DNA of 64,000 nucleotides from Fodinibius sp051746985 (GTDB lineage: Bacteria; Bacteroidota; Rhodothermia; Balneolales; Balneolaceae): contig JBNJFP010000004.1 in NCBI GenBank assembly GCA_051746985.1, positions 1-64,000 of the forward strand. The letters run 5' to 3'. The notes under the pieces are model-generated. The model saw nothing but the letters and a program-made list of their open reading frames with translations, was not told the origin of the DNA and ran no database searches. Below, in pieces: positions 52,246 through 60,689 of this stretch. The translations under genes were made by a program, and so were the position numbers. Position 1 is the first letter of the stretch. Each line of letters starts with the position of its first letter.

Positions 52246-53301
52246 TTAGTTCATAAAAGTTACTTCATCATCATTTAGCTCGTACGTTATATCCAAAGAC
52301 TTTGCGATCACATCTAATACATTTTTCAGGGATCTGCTTTTAAGGTATGCCGTAAGGGAAAGTTCTTGTAAGTCCGGATCATCAAAAAGAACCTCCACCC
52401 CATACCGACGCTCAAAATCCTTGGCTACATTCTTCATAGGCTCATCCTGAAATTTCAAATATCCATCGCGCCAGCTCATATAAAGCTGCATATCCTTTAT
52501 TTCACTTTTCTCAATCGAGCTATTTTCCAAATTATACAACCCAAGCTCATTGGCCGAGAGTGTGGCCTCTTCATTTTGGTTTTCATCCTTTGCCTTTAGA
52601 GATACCGTACCCTCTTCTACGACCACACGAACGTGCCCGTCTTCGTCGTACGAACGAATTGAAAAGGAGGTCCCAAGAACCTCAATCGTTGATTCGCGCG
52701 AATGGATAACAAAGGGTTTATCGGGATTACTTTCCACATCAAAATAGGCTTCTCCTTCCAGATATACCTCGCGCCGATCAGATTCAAACTTGTCAGGCAC
52801 CTCAACAGTACTCCCCGCATTCAAGTGCACGCTGCTGCCGTCACCAAGCGTAAAGTTAGCTCGTTGAGCATTATCGGTACTTATCGTTCGCAATACCGTC
52901 TCCTTAGCCTTTTCAGGCTTGGGTTCCTCCCAGTTTTGGTAAACAAAAACACCGATCAATCCCGTTACCAGAAAAATGGCTGCAATGCGCATGGCAAAGT
53001 GCCCAAAGGAATGAATCGATGAACTTCGAAAAGATTTCCCTTTCCGATTCATTTTCGTTGCTACTTTTCCATCCCTGGTCGAAATACGACCTTGTAACCG
53101 GTTCCATTCCCTGGACACATTAACCTCACCTGCGCCCTTTTTTTTATGCTCAGCAGCATTCCAAATACGCTTAAACTTCTCCAGCTTTTTTCTATTCTGA
53201 GAGTCCTGAGCCCATTCAGCAATAATCTTTTCCTCTTCCGAAGTACATTCCCCAGCCATATAGGAAGCCAAGAGCTGATAATTTAATTCTTCTGAATTCA
53301 T
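52246..53301 (-). CDS. FecR family anti-sigma factor
   Basis: A 351-residue single-pass inner-membrane regulator. The cytoplasmic N-terminal part (1-100) contains MAGECTSEEEKIIAEWAQDS, the usual anti-sigma start; one helix lies at about 103-121 (AMRIAAIFLVTGLIGVFVY); the periplasmic FecR domain includes LGDGSSVHLNAGSTVEVPDKF, REVYLEGEAYFDVESNPDKPFVIHS and VLGTSFSIRSYDEDGHVRVVVEEGTVSL, and the C-terminal DUF4974 region has PMKNVAKDFERRYGVEVLF. It should hold the ECF sigma factor until the SusC STN domain signals. It lies between the sigma gene (124-nt gap) and susC (132-nt gap). Confidence 0.95.
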   Translation of the reverse strand: MNSEELNYQLLASYMAGECTSEEEKIIAEWAQDSQNRKKLEKFKRIWNAAEHKKKGAGEVNVSREWNRLQGRISTRDGKVATKMNRKGKSFRSSSIHSFGHFAMRIAAIFLVTGLIGVFVYQNWEEPKPEKAKETVLRTISTDNAQRANFTLGDGSSVHLNAGSTVEVPDKFESDRREVYLEGEAYFDVESNPDKPFVIHSRESTIEVLGTSFSIRSYDEDGHVRVVVEEGTVSLKAKDENQNEEATLSANELGLYNLENSSIEKSEIKDMQLYMSWRDGYLKFQDEPMKNVAKDFERRYGVEVLFDDPDLQELSLTAYLKSRSLKNVLDVIAKSLDITYELNDDEVTFMN

Positions 53302-53425
53302 CTATATAATAATTAACACAAACCTTTTGGTTGTCAGACCTTCACTAATAAGACAACTGTGAAACGGGATCCCCCCAAAGGTTTTTTAAAATTTTATTTT
53401 GTGGTAAAAAAAGTGGAAAACCTGC

Positions 53426-54016
53426 CTATAAATGATCAGAATCCATTTTTCTTCGGATATCGTCAAGTGCATGCCCCATATGATTTTCGACCGTTTTACG
53501 CCTAATATTCAATACTTGTGCGATCTCCTTATATGATAGTCCATGCTTCCGATGTAAAACAAAAACAGATTGGCGTCGCTCTGGCAACTCAGACACTATT
53601 TCCCAAATGTTGTCCACAAGCTTTGAAGATGGATTGAAACTCTCTGGATTAGCCTTTTTACTCTTTAAAATTGCTAACTGCTCCCTGGTTTCCTGCCGAT
53701 TGCTATGCCGATCGATGTGATTGAGAGCTTCGTTATGTACCGCTCTATACAAATAGGCTTTTAGTGATGAACGAATTTGCCATTGCTTTCGACCTTTCCA
53801 AAGCTTGTAAAATACTTCCTGAACAATATCTTTTGCTTGCGACTGCGATGCTGTAATCTGAATGGCATACCGAGTAAGATCCTGAAAATACTCAAAAAAG
53901 AGCTTTTCAAATGCTCTTTCATCCCCTTTTTTAATATTTTCTGCCCAGCTTTTTCCAAGGCAATCCTCACCTTTATTTCCGATAGTCATATCATTTAACA
54001 GCTGATCTTTTACCAA
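53426..54016 (-). CDS. ECF sigma-70 factor (FecI/RpoE-like)
   Basis: A 196-residue extracytoplasmic-function sigma factor of the Bacteroidetes FecI-like group. Region 2 is GDERAFEKLFFEYFQDLTRYAIQI to ASQSQAKDIVQEVFYKLWKGR with RSSLKAYLYRAVHNEALNHIDR, and region 4 is SELPERRQSVFVLHRKHGLSYKEIAQVLNIRRKTVENHMGHAL, a helix-turn-helix that reads the -35 box. There is no extra C-terminal domain. It is the first gene of the series sigma-fecR-susC-susD and presumably activates it when FecR is released. An upstream spacer of 233 nt separates it from the CNNM gene. Confidence 0.95.
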   Translation of the reverse strand: MVKDQLLNDMTIGNKGEDCLGKSWAENIKKGDERAFEKLFFEYFQDLTRYAIQITASQSQAKDIVQEVFYKLWKGRKQWQIRSSLKAYLYRAVHNEALNHIDRHSNRQETREQLAILKSKKANPESFNPSSKLVDNIWEIVSELPERRQSVFVLHRKHGLSYKEIAQVLNIRRKTVENHMGHALDDIRRKMDSDHL

Positions 54017-54205
54017 CCCTGTACACTTTCTCTATTAAAAGGGCCTCACCGTTGAAAGTATAACCATCTTAAATATAAAAATTCTTAAAAATATCAATTG
54101 CAGACTTGCCTGCCTCTGCCCATAGGCTGTTGACTTTAATAGATATAGTATGATGTGCGTGCGTAACACATACATTTTTTTCTGATGGAGATTCAATCCT
54201 ATCCC

Positions 54206-54240
54206 AAAAAACATCCCCTAAGGCAGGAAAAATTGGGGAT
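54206..54240 (-). terminator. Rho-independent terminator of the CNNM gene
   Basis: On the minus strand ATCCCC (54240-54235) pairs with GGGGAT (54218-54213) around a 16-nt loop, then a run of six Ts follows (plus-strand As at 54206-54211). It lies just after the CNNM stop and blocks read-through into the sigma-factor gene. Confidence 0.65.
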
Positions 54241-54249
54241 TATTTTTTG

Positions 54250-55332
54250 CTAAGATGATGGATTTACCGATGGACTTTCTTCTGTCTCTTCAGGAACAAT
54301 ACCCAGTCGTTTGGCGCGCTCCATCCATTTTTTACGGGCCATTTTCTGCATATCCTCAATTGTGTCCACCTCATCAATAATTTCCATCCCAAGCAAGGTT
54401 TCAACCAGATCTTCCATACTAACAACACCGGCAAATCCGCCGTATTCATCAACCACAATGGCAATATGCTCTTGCTTTTTCATCAGCTGCTCAAAAAAGT
54501 CCTGCAACGGCATCACCTCAGGCACAATCAGAATATCACGTTTCAACTCTTTGAGTTTCTTATCACTTTCTCCCCGTGCCATCATCAATAACAGATCATT
54601 TTTAAGCACATAGCCGGTTACTTCATCACGAGCATTACCATACACCGGGATACGTGAAAAATGCAGTTTTTCTACATTATCACTGACATCCTCGATTTTT
54701 AGCGTTTCATCAAAACCGACCACTACAGTGCGTGGAGTCATAATATCTTTAACGCGCAGTGAGTTAAAGCGGATCAAATTTTTAAAAATGCGAGATTCCT
54801 CTTCCTCAAAAATACCTTCTTCCACTCCGCGATCTGCCAAGGCCCCAAACTCTTCCCGACTAAAGCTCGGCATTTTTTCATCCTCTGCAAGCCATCGTGT
54901 AATAGCCTGCGACATTATGACCAATGGATACATCAAAAATAGTAGCACACGAAGTGTTTTTGCTGATGCTGGAGCCAGTTTTCTCCAGTAAGTCGCCCCA
55001 ATGGTTTTGGGGATAATTTCGGAGAGCACCAAAATTAAAAAGGTAAGTACGGCTGATGTTATCGCCACATAGGCATCCCCAAAAACAATTTGGGCCTGGG
55101 CACCCACTCCGGCAGCACCCACAGTATGAGCGATGGTATTTAAACTCAGAATGGCTGAAAGCGGTCGATCAACATCCTCTTTATATTGGCGCAGGAGTTT
55201 CCCCGTCTTGGCCCCTTTCCGCTCCATAATAGCGATATACGAATGGCTTACTGAAAGTAGAACTGCTTCCAGAATGGAACACAGAAACGATACTCCGATA
55301 GCAAGCGCTAAATAAAATATCAGTAAATACAT
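54250..55332 (-). CDS. CNNM/DUF21 transmembrane protein with CBS pair (CorC/HlyC-like)
   Basis: A 360-residue member of the CNNM/CorB family. Residues 1-150 are the DUF21 membrane domain with three to four helices, including VSFLCSILEAVLLSVSHSYI, LSLNTIAHTVGAAGVGAQ and VLSEIIPKTIGATYW, whose Ser/Asn/Pro-rich sites bind Mg2+ in known structures. Two CBS motifs follow (about 195-315), DIMTPRTVVVGFDETLKIEDV and IAIVVDEYGGFAGVVSMEDLVETLLGMEIIDE, which usually bind ATP-Mg. The C-terminal CorC_HlyC domain is missing, and a short basic tail ends the protein. A Mg2+ or Co2+ export role is likely; the older haemolysin name is not supported. Confidence 0.92.
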   Translation of the reverse strand: MYLLIFYLALAIGVSFLCSILEAVLLSVSHSYIAIMERKGAKTGKLLRQYKEDVDRPLSAILSLNTIAHTVGAAGVGAQAQIVFGDAYVAITSAVLTFLILVLSEIIPKTIGATYWRKLAPASAKTLRVLLFLMYPLVIMSQAITRWLAEDEKMPSFSREEFGALADRGVEEGIFEEEESRIFKNLIRFNSLRVKDIMTPRTVVVGFDETLKIEDVSDNVEKLHFSRIPVYGNARDEVTGYVLKNDLLLMMARGESDKKLKELKRDILIVPEVMPLQDFFEQLMKKQEHIAIVVDEYGGFAGVVSMEDLVETLLGMEIIDEVDTIEDMQKMARKKWMERAKRLGIVPEETEESPSVNPSS

Positions 55333-55483
55333 AGACCAAAAATAGCAGTATTACACCTCATTCAAAAACCTTATTGATTTAGTCCTATCTCGATAAGTAA
55401 ATGCTAAATATTATCTAAAATTAACATTTAGCCAAAGCGCTGTGTTGATTATATTAAGTGCCAATTTTAAAGAACTTATCTCC
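55333..55483. promoter_or_regulatory. Divergent spacer CNNM/ABC-F
   Basis: About 150 nt of AT-rich sequence that should hold promoters for both flanking genes. No convincing boxes or hairpins are seen. Confidence 0.35.
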
Positions 55484-57454
55484 TTGCTTCAACTCGAAAA
55501 CATATCACTTTCTTTTGGCGATGAAACCCTGCTCGACGGCATAAGCACAATCATTAATCCGGGCGAACGGGTGGGACTCGTAGGTCCCAATGGCGCCGGT
55601 AAATCGACGCTGCTTAAAATTATTGCCGGCGAAATTGAACCCAATGGTGGAAATATCACCATGTCAAAGGCGGCTACGGTCGGCTACCTGCCCCAGGATG
55701 GCGTCGATCCTGATCCCGACCTCACCGTTTATGAAGAGATGGAAAGTGCCTTCGCTGATATTCAGAAGCTTGAAAACAAGGTGCAGCAAGCGCGAGAAGA
55801 GCTGGCCACACTCGAGCAAGGAACACCGGAATATAAGTCAGCGATGGAGGAAGTGGGCAGACTTCAGAATCGCATTGAACAATCGGGAGCCTATTCGCTG
55901 GAATCGAACATCGAAAAGGTGTTAATGGGTCTCGGTTTTACGCCGGATGATTTTGGGAGATCAACGACTGAGTTCAGCGGTGGCTGGCTGATGCGTATCG
56001 CACTGGGAAAGTTGCTACTCCAACGCCCGATGTATTTGCTGCTGGATGAGCCTACAAATCACCTCGATATTGAATCGCTCCGCTGGATCGAGCAGTTTTT
56101 AAATGGCTATGAGGGTGCAGTCATCATTGTATCGCATGACAAGGCGTTTCTAAATAAGATTACGACCCGAACGCTGGCGCTGGAGTTTGGGAATATGCTG
56201 GATTATGCCGGTAATTACGATTATTACGAGGAAAAACATGCCGAGCGGAAAGAACATCTTCGCAAGGCCTATGAAAACCAGCAGCAGGAGATCAAGGAAA
56301 TCCAAGAGTTTATCGACAAATTTCGATATAACGCCAGCAAAGCCGCGCAGGTACAGAGCCGAATCAAACAGCTGGAGAAAATGGATAAAATCGAGCTGGA
56401 TGAACGGGAGGAAGAAATTTTCTTTGAATTTCCTCCGCCCGAACGAAGTGGTGCGGTGGTGATGAGGCTGAAAAACATCCGTAAACAATACGACGACAAT
56501 GTCGTTTTTAAAGATCTCTCCTACTCCATCGATCGCGGAGATAAAATTGCAGTTTTAGGTCCCAATGGGGCCGGTAAATCGACGATGATTCGCATACTTG
56601 CCGAACTTGAAGATTTTGATGCCGGTGAACGCGAACCCGGACACAATGTGACAACTTCTTACTTTGCACAGCACCAGGCCGATGAGCTAGATCTCAACAA
56701 AACGGTTTTTGAAATTATGCGAGAAGCCGCCCCCAAAACGGACGAAACCCAGCTGCGAACTATTCTGGGATGCTTCCTTTTCCAGGGCGATGACGTCTTT
56801 AAAAAAGTCTCGGTGCTATCCGGTGGAGAAAAAAGTCGTCTTGCCTTGGCACGCATGCTCGTTCAGCCAGCCAACTTCTTGATCTTTGACGAGCCCACCA
56901 ACCACCTCGATATGCAATCCAAAGAAATTCTTCAGCAGGCACTCGATCAGTACGAGGGTACCTGCATGATTGTAAGTCACGATCGCGATTTCCTTGATCC
57001 TATTGTTGATAAAGTGCTGGAAGTGCGTCCTAATGAGACAAATACCTTTCACGGAAACGTCTCTTATTATCTGGATAAAGTCGAAGAACGCGAAGAGGCT
57101 AACAAAGCTGAGAATCAACAAGATAACAGTTCAAGCTCTTCTAATAACGGGTTATCCCGCAAGGAAGAACGACGCATTGCTGCGCAAAAGCGTCAAAAAA
57201 AGCATGAAAAGCTAAAACCGCTAAAAAAGAAGATCGATCCACTGGAAGAAGAGATTGAGAAGCTTGAAGAGCGGAAAGATGAGATTGAAAATCTTATGGC
57301 TCAACCGGACTTCTATGACGATGAGGAGCAAGTCAAGGAGATCTCCATAGAATACGATAAGCTCAAAGGAAAGCTTGTTGAAATTTACGCCGAATGGGAA
57401 GAACTGGCGATGAAGATGAGCGAAATTGAGGAAGAATTTAGTAGTGAGTCATGA
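55484..57454 (+). CDS. ABC-F family ATPase
   Basis: A soluble protein with two ABC ATPase domains and no membrane domain, so it belongs to the ABC-F group that acts on ribosomes rather than in transport. Walker A GPNGAGKST appears twice, DEPTNHLD twice, and signature motifs are FSGGWLMRIALGK and LSGGEKSRLALARM; the linker DKFRYNASKAAQVQSRIKQLEKM is the P-site tRNA interaction motif. A coiled, highly charged C-terminus (about 565-656) follows. I prefer the TTG at 55484, giving MLQLENISLSFGDETLL, the usual family start (656 residues); a GTG at 55442 adds 14 residues. It is similar to Uup/EttA-type factors. Confidence 0.93.
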   Translation: MLQLENISLSFGDETLLDGISTIINPGERVGLVGPNGAGKSTLLKIIAGEIEPNGGNITMSKAATVGYLPQDGVDPDPDLTVYEEMESAFADIQKLENKVQQAREELATLEQGTPEYKSAMEEVGRLQNRIEQSGAYSLESNIEKVLMGLGFTPDDFGRSTTEFSGGWLMRIALGKLLLQRPMYLLLDEPTNHLDIESLRWIEQFLNGYEGAVIIVSHDKAFLNKITTRTLALEFGNMLDYAGNYDYYEEKHAERKEHLRKAYENQQQEIKEIQEFIDKFRYNASKAAQVQSRIKQLEKMDKIELDEREEEIFFEFPPPERSGAVVMRLKNIRKQYDDNVVFKDLSYSIDRGDKIAVLGPNGAGKSTMIRILAELEDFDAGEREPGHNVTTSYFAQHQADELDLNKTVFEIMREAAPKTDETQLRTILGCFLFQGDDVFKKVSVLSGGEKSRLALARMLVQPANFLIFDEPTNHLDMQSKEILQQALDQYEGTCMIVSHDRDFLDPIVDKVLEVRPNETNTFHGNVSYYLDKVEEREEANKAENQQDNSSSSSNNGLSRKEERRIAAQKRQKKHEKLKPLKKKIDPLEEEIEKLEERKDEIENLMAQPDFYDDEEQVKEISIEYDKLKGKLVEIYAEWEELAMKMSEIEEEFSSES

Positions 57455-57506
57455 GTATTGAGTAGTGAGAAACCCGTCTCAATACTCACATCTCACTACT
57501 CATGAC
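57449..57506. repeat. Imperfect inverted repeat covering the ABC-F stop
   Basis: gtcatgag at 57449-57456 recurs in reverse complement at 57499-57506, and tgagtattgag also pairs with ctcaatactca in the right half. The repeat is made of short gagta/ttgag-like units, covers the ABC-F stop codon, and lies between convergent genes, so it may form a bidirectional terminator. No strong T-run is present. Confidence 0.5.
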
Positions 57507-57516
57507 GATCAGATCA

Positions 57517-57945
57517 TCACGTAGCAAAAATTTGCTCCTTGTTGCGGAACGCTTTGAATTCGAGAGCATTGCCGCTGGGATCCTTGAAGAACATCGTGGC
57601 TTGTTCGCCGGGCTTGCCTTCAAATCGGACGTATGGTTCGATAATGAAATCCACGCCTTCGTTCTCTAACCGTTCGGCTAATTCTTCCCACTGCTCCCAT
57701 TCCAGAATCAGTCCAAAGTGTTTGGCCGGTACGGCGTGTCCGTCCACATCGTTCATGCTTGATTTACCTGCTTCTTCAGGGCTTAAGTGTGCCACCACCT
57801 GGTGTCCCCAGAAATCGAAGTCAATCCATTTGTCCGAGCTGCGTCCGGTATCACAGCCAAGGACATCCCGATAAAACGTAAGCGTTTCGTCAAGATTAGA
57901 AACAGGAAATGCTAAATGGAAAAGTGGTATAGGTTGGTCAGCCAT
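57517..57945 (-). CDS. VOC family protein (glyoxalase/dioxygenase fold)
   Basis: A 142-residue single VOC-superfamily protein. The pairs of beta-alpha-beta-beta-beta modules start with PLFHLAFPVSNLDETLTFYRDVLGC and end with FFKDPSGNALEFKAFRNKEQIFAT, the second carrying the metal-binding Glu in LEFK and the first a His in FHLAF. VAHLSPEEAG lies between. Similar proteins are annotated as glyoxalase or extradiol-dioxygenase-like without a known substrate. It is a cytosolic protein and a single gene, convergent with the ABC-F gene and divergent from the alpha/beta hydrolase. Confidence 0.88.
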   Translation of the reverse strand: MADQPIPLFHLAFPVSNLDETLTFYRDVLGCDTGRSSDKWIDFDFWGHQVVAHLSPEEAGKSSMNDVDGHAVPAKHFGLILEWEQWEELAERLENEGVDFIIEPYVRFEGKPGEQATMFFKDPSGNALEFKAFRNKEQIFAT

Positions 57946-58012
57946 AGTAATAAATTTCTTTTATCTTGTCTGTTGTCTAAGTGAATTACAAAATATAAAT
58001 CACAAGGGAATC

Positions 58013-58768
58013 ATGCGATCAGAAAAAATAACATTTGAAGGCGCTTTTGGGGATGAACTTTCAGCACGAGTAGATCTACCAGACAAAGAAGCTCGCAGTT
58101 ATGCGTTGTTTGCTCACTGTTTTACGTGCTCAAAAAACTTCAAAATCATCAAAAACCTCAGCAAAACATTAACAAAGCACGGCATTGGAGTTTTTAGATT
58201 CGATTTTACTGGACTGGGTGAAAGTGAAGGCGATTTTGCCGATACGAACTTTTCATCAAATATAGAGGACCTGATTGCCGCTGCGGAGAATATGGAATCA
58301 CACTTACAGGGACCGGCTATTTTAATTGGGCACTCGCTGGGAGGTGCTGCCATGATTCAGGCGGCTTCCCGAATTACATCCTCAAAAGCAGTTGCAACTA
58401 TTGCTGCTCCCAGCAGTCCCACCAGCATTAAGGACAAATTCGGAGCCAAGCTCGATACCATTCAAACAGAAGGAAAAGCAACGGTAACACTGGCTGGACG
58501 TGATTTTACGATCAAAAAACAGTTTATCGATGACCTGGAAGAAAATAACATGGACGAAATCATTAAAAACCTGGATCGACCACTGTTGATTTTTCATTCT
58601 CCTGTAGATAATATCGTAAGTATTGATAATGCGGCTCACATCTACAAAATGGCTCGTCATCCCAAAAGTTTTGTTTCGCTGGATGATGCCGATCATCTAC
58701 TCAGCAATGAGGAAGACGGCATTTTTGTAGCTGAAGTAATAGCAGCATGGGCCGATCGGTATTTTTAA
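58013..58768 (+). CDS. Alpha/beta hydrolase
   Basis: A 251-residue alpha/beta hydrolase. The oxyanion region FAHCFTCSKNF (33-43), the RFDFTGLGESEGDF motif (62-75), the nucleophile elbow GHSLGGAAMIQ (Ser108) and the C-terminal DDADHLLSNEEDG with the catalytic His are all visible. It closely resembles the hydrolase half of the fused alpha/beta hydrolase-OsmC proteins, but here the OsmC peroxidase domain is absent: the reading frame ends at WADRYF where those proteins continue. The substrate is unknown. It lies upstream of the superoxide dismutase gene on the same strand, spaced by about 80 nt. Confidence 0.9.
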   Translation: MRSEKITFEGAFGDELSARVDLPDKEARSYALFAHCFTCSKNFKIIKNLSKTLTKHGIGVFRFDFTGLGESEGDFADTNFSSNIEDLIAAAENMESHLQGPAILIGHSLGGAAMIQAASRITSSKAVATIAAPSSPTSIKDKFGAKLDTIQTEGKATVTLAGRDFTIKKQFIDDLEENNMDEIIKNLDRPLLIFHSPVDNIVSIDNAAHIYKMARHPKSFVSLDDADHLLSNEEDGIFVAEVIAAWADRYF

Positions 58769-58848
58769 CTTTCATTGAATGCCAATACATTAGCTCTTGT
58801 TAAAGAATCAGGATTGGAACTCGAACAAAAATCAAACTCATATTATTT

Positions 58849-59412
58849 ATGCAATCATTAAAAAAGTATTTGTTCTCATTTTTACTGCTCTTTTTCGCCA
58901 TGGGATGCGCCCAGGAGATGGAACAGGAAGAAACCACCACCGAACCGGCAACGGATTTTTCAGAAGCTGTTGCTGTTGTCCATCCCACTGAAGATGGCGA
59001 TGCCACAGGACACGTCACCTTTACTAAAGAAGAAGACGGCGTTCGCGTCCAGGGTGAATTCGAAGGATTGGAAGAAGGTAAACACGGTTTCCACATTCAC
59101 CAGTATGGTGATTGCCGAGCTGAAGATGGAACTTCAGCTGGCGGACATTATAATCCAGCCGATAATCCACATGCCGGACCTGATGCCGAAAGCCGTCACG
59201 TAGGTGATATGGGCAACCTCGAAGCTGATGAAGACGGTAATGCCACCATCGATTACGTGGATAATACTATTCAGCTAAACGGTCCCGAAAGCATCATGGG
59301 ACGAGGAATTGTTATTCACGCTAGCGAAGATGATCTCGAATCGCAGCCTACCGGTGATGCTGGTGGACGCATGGGATGCGGCGTTATTGGGGTAGCTAAT
59401 GCTGATGCGTAA
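58849..59412 (+). CDS. Superoxide dismutase, Cu/Zn type, lipoprotein
   Basis: Periplasmic or surface-anchored Cu/Zn superoxide dismutase, 187 residues. The signal ends in FFAMGC (Cys20 lipidated), followed by a short acidic spacer, QEMEQEETTTE. Copper ligands lie in HGFHIHQYGDC and the zinc loop in GGHYNPADNPHAGPDAESRHVGDMGNL; the final GRGIVIHASEDDLESQPTGDAGGRMGCGVIG carries the last Cu His, the active-site Arg and the second disulfide Cys. All metal ligands appear to be intact. It converts superoxide to peroxide and oxygen outside the cytosol. A strong terminator follows 28 nt after the stop. Confidence 0.95.
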   Translation: MQSLKKYLFSFLLLFFAMGCAQEMEQEETTTEPATDFSEAVAVVHPTEDGDATGHVTFTKEEDGVRVQGEFEGLEEGKHGFHIHQYGDCRAEDGTSAGGHYNPADNPHAGPDAESRHVGDMGNLEADEDGNATIDYVDNTIQLNGPESIMGRGIVIHASEDDLESQPTGDAGGRMGCGVIGVANADA

Positions 59413-59439
59413 AAATCGTCACACTTAGTTCTTTTTCTG

Positions 59440-59468
59440 AGCCTGACCCTTAAGGTCAGGCTTTTTTT
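59440..59468 (+). terminator. Rho-independent terminator after the Cu/Zn SOD gene
   Basis: AGCCTGACC (59440-59448) pairs exactly with GGTCAGGCT (59454-59462) around a 5-nt loop, and seven Ts follow. It is the clearest intrinsic terminator in the window and points in the direction of the superoxide dismutase gene. Confidence 0.92.
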
Positions 59469-59494
59469 ATGAATATATTTTTGCCAAGAAAAAG

Positions 59495-60505
59495 TTAATC
59501 TGTAAGCTCTTCTACCTTAGGTGTATCATGGCTTGATGTGAGGAAAAAGAAAAAAATAATGCCAGCTACAAAAGTAAGCCCAGAAACAAATAATAAATCA
59601 TTTGAAGGCCGAATAATAAATAATGCAGCTACAAATTGGGTAGTGATAATTGCATAAAGCATTATAGCAATAGCAATGCGATTGATCTTATTGACAATAT
59701 ATGCTCCAAATGGCGCACCAAGCACTACAAAGGGCACACAAACCAGCCAATAATTGATAGCCTCAGGCTGCATATCTCCAAGTAAAAACTGATGCATCAA
59801 TGTCCCTAATATAGCATTTGAAGTCATCAGCACCACCGATGTTGGTGTTGCTACTTTTTCTGATAACCCATACTTCATTGTAACAAACGAAAACGTGCAT
59901 ATATCTATGCCATTGCCAAAAATGGCACTCAATACGCCACCCAAAACGCCTACTAATATCAGCTCTATGCTTTGATAATTCGACAAATCAGGCAACGACA
60001 TTCGAGTATCCCTTTTTCGAATGTGATTTATAACGAACAAGGCAATTCCAAAACTTAACCAAAACGAGACGAACATCATTTTAGCATAGGCCGCTGGAAC
60101 AAGGGGTACAATCCAAATGGTCCCGGCTACAATACCAAACAGTCCGCCCGAACCCGAAAGCAATAGGTACGTTTTTTCGATTGTGATCCGTTTTGCCAGT
60201 ATCCAAAGTGTGGCAGCCGTCATCCCAATACTTTGAATAGCAAGACTAAAGTTACGTGCTACATCGGGCGCAATATCGAAGATTAGTGTCATTACCGGGT
60301 ATGCAATCGCTCCGCCACCCTCTGAGCTTGCCCCCGCCACAAATGACCCAAAAATCATGGTTGCCGACATAAACCAATTGTCTAAAAACAGGATCCACGA
60401 CTCCGTTAACTGCATATACCCCAGCCAAAAGATATAAACGATACTCACAGGAATAACAAAGAATAATAGCGTTCTTCTGTCGAGAAGATTTTCTATAAAA
60501 CTCAC
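59495..60505 (-). CDS. TauE/SafE family sulfite exporter-type permease
   Basis: A 336-residue membrane protein with about nine helices. The TauE/SafE signatures are visible: VAGASSEGGGAIAYPVMTLIF (about 55-75) in the first half and GGVLSAIFGNGIDICTFSFVTMKYGLSEKVATPTSVVLM (about 194-232) in the second, the two inverted repeats of the family. Members export or import sulfite, sulfonates or related organic anions; the substrate of this one is unknown. The gene is alone on the minus strand between the superoxide dismutase and glyS, so context gives no further clue. Confidence 0.91.
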   Translation of the reverse strand: MSFIENLLDRRTLLFFVIPVSIVYIFWLGYMQLTESWILFLDNWFMSATMIFGSFVAGASSEGGGAIAYPVMTLIFDIAPDVARNFSLAIQSIGMTAATLWILAKRITIEKTYLLLSGSGGLFGIVAGTIWIVPLVPAAYAKMMFVSFWLSFGIALFVINHIRKRDTRMSLPDLSNYQSIELILVGVLGGVLSAIFGNGIDICTFSFVTMKYGLSEKVATPTSVVLMTSNAILGTLMHQFLLGDMQPEAINYWLVCVPFVVLGAPFGAYIVNKINRIAIAIMLYAIITTQFVAALFIIRPSNDLLFVSGLTFVAGIIFFFFLTSSHDTPKVEELTD

Positions 60506-60609
60506 ATTTAAATATTGGCTTATTGAAAATTTGGAAGACTTATACTGATCAAAACGTTGAAGTATAAAAACAAAGGAAGATCTCTAAGTTCCGCCCTTTG
60601 GTTTAGCCC

Positions 60610-60652
60610 CAATAAATACAAAACCCGTCAGAGCTAAGTTTCTGACGGGTTT
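60610..60652 (-). terminator. Rho-independent terminator of glyS
   Basis: AAACCCGTCAGA (60621-60632) pairs exactly with TCTGACGGGTTT (60641-60652) around an 8-nt loop. On the minus strand a T-rich tail (TTTGTATTTATT) follows. It sits 37 nt after the glyS stop and before the TauE/SafE gene. Confidence 0.85.
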
Positions 60653-60689
60653 ATGATATACTCTACTGGTTGATCATTTCATTTATCAG

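Noticed and set aside
52550..52747. Plus-strand reading frames inside fecR, susC and the Mrp genes
   Set aside because: They are antisense shadows with no family motifs and low-complexity Ser/Arg composition.
54250..55332. Haemolysin
   Set aside because: The CNNM/CBS architecture indicates divalent-cation transport; the haemolysin name is historical.
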